A program made the position numbers and the translations under genes. The notes under the pieces are model-generated. The model saw nothing but the letters and a program-made list of their open reading frames with translations. It had not been told where the DNA came from and did not search any database. A stretch of 15,278 nucleotides of DNA, taken from JBPCRW01 sp050996405 (GTDB lineage Bacteria; Acidobacteriota; Blastocatellia; Pyrinomonadales; Pyrinomonadaceae). The stretch lies in the NCBI GenBank assembly GCA_050996405.1, contig JBPCRW010000013.1, forward strand, positions 1-15,278. Reading direction: 5' to 3'. Shown piece by piece: positions 15,051 through 15,278 of this stretch. Position 1 is the first letter of the stretch. Each line of letters starts with the position of its first letter.

Positions 15051-15278
15051 TTATTTAATTCTTTCATCTTTCTCGATTACGCCGTCGCGGATGGTTATGA
15101 TGCGGTGCGCGCGTTTGGCGATGTCGTGTTCGTGCGTGACGAGAATAATCGTGTTGCCATCCGAATGGAGTTTTTCAAACAGAGCCATAATTTCATAACT
15201 CGTTTTCGTATCGAGCGCGCCGGTCGGTTCGTCCGCCAGCAGAATTGAAGGATGATTAACCAAAGCGCGGGCAATCGC
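15051..15278 (-). CDS. ABC transporter ATP-binding protein, MacB/LolD type, 5' part beyond the window
   Basis: Only the C-terminal 75 residues are present. The frame is open to the window's right edge and reads AIARALVNHPSILLADEPTGALD, the stretch after the ABC signature followed by Walker B. A TTG at 15263 falls inside this conserved run and is not a start. TGALD is the D-loop form typical of the MacB/LolD/FtsE group, and THEHDIAKRAHRIITIRDG carries the switch histidine. Walker A and the signature itself are off-window. The protein ends KDERIK, soon after the switch region, so it is a stand-alone ATPase and not a MacB fusion. It should energise the two permeases encoded after it on the same strand. 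Confidence 0.93.
   Translation of the reverse strand, partial: AIARALVNHPSILLADEPTGALDTKTSYEIMALFEKLHSDGNTIILVTHEHDIAKRAHRIITIRDGVIEKDERIK

Noticed and set aside
15261..15263. TTG as the start of the ABC ATPase
   Set aside because: It lies inside the conserved AIARAL-x-x-x-P stretch; upstream codons in the same frame are family-typical up to the window end.

Overview
The window looks like bacterial chromosome, most likely from an Acidobacteriota member near Blastocatellia/Pyrinomonadaceae. This placement is inferred, not tested. It rests on a CadC-like winged-helix/TPR membrane regulator, a secreted S9 peptidase with a TolB-like propeller, separate ATPase and MacB/FtsX-type permease genes, a Yip1-family membrane protein, a signal-peptide TonB-C protein and a Uma2 protein, all sharing one codon style. 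I see no rRNA, tRNA, CRISPR array, phage gene or transposase.

Layout from left to right. Positions 1-1239 hold the 3' part of phosphoglycerate kinase; its first ~20 codons lie outside the window. Positions 1240-1927 form the only long gap. It contains a perfect 20-bp inverted repeat and a possible frameshifted minus-strand small gene. Next come the regulator (1928-3436, +) and, convergent to it, a secreted prolyl-oligopeptidase-type S9 peptidase (3477-5513, -). A 55-codon gene for a small single-pass membrane protein follows (5640-5807, +). It shares a strong bidirectional terminator with an S41 C-terminal processing protease (5861-7603, -), whose start I move to a GTG with an excellent ribosome binding site.

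Positions 7761-12275 are a plus-strand cluster: a TonB-C-domain secreted protein, OppD-type ATPase, Uma2-family protein, OppF-type ATPase and Yip1-family membrane protein. It ends at a 13-bp-stem terminator that also serves the opposite strand. Spacing of 10 nt, 19 nt and an 11-nt overlap suggests that the first four genes are co-transcribed. The two ATPases would energise a peptide importer, but no permease or binding-protein gene is present here.

Positions 12329-15278 (minus strand) encode a MacB/LolCDE-like exporter: an ATPase whose 5' part is off the right edge, then two paralogous four-helix permeases. The spacer between the permeases consists largely of heptanucleotide repeats in opposite orientations. 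A consensus -10 box lies between the ATPase and the first permease.

None of this amounts to a clear undescribed system. The most unusual items are the heptad-repeat spacer, the inverted-repeat element at 1258-1344, the A8-interrupted reading frame, and the Uma2 gene placed between the two Opp ATPase genes.
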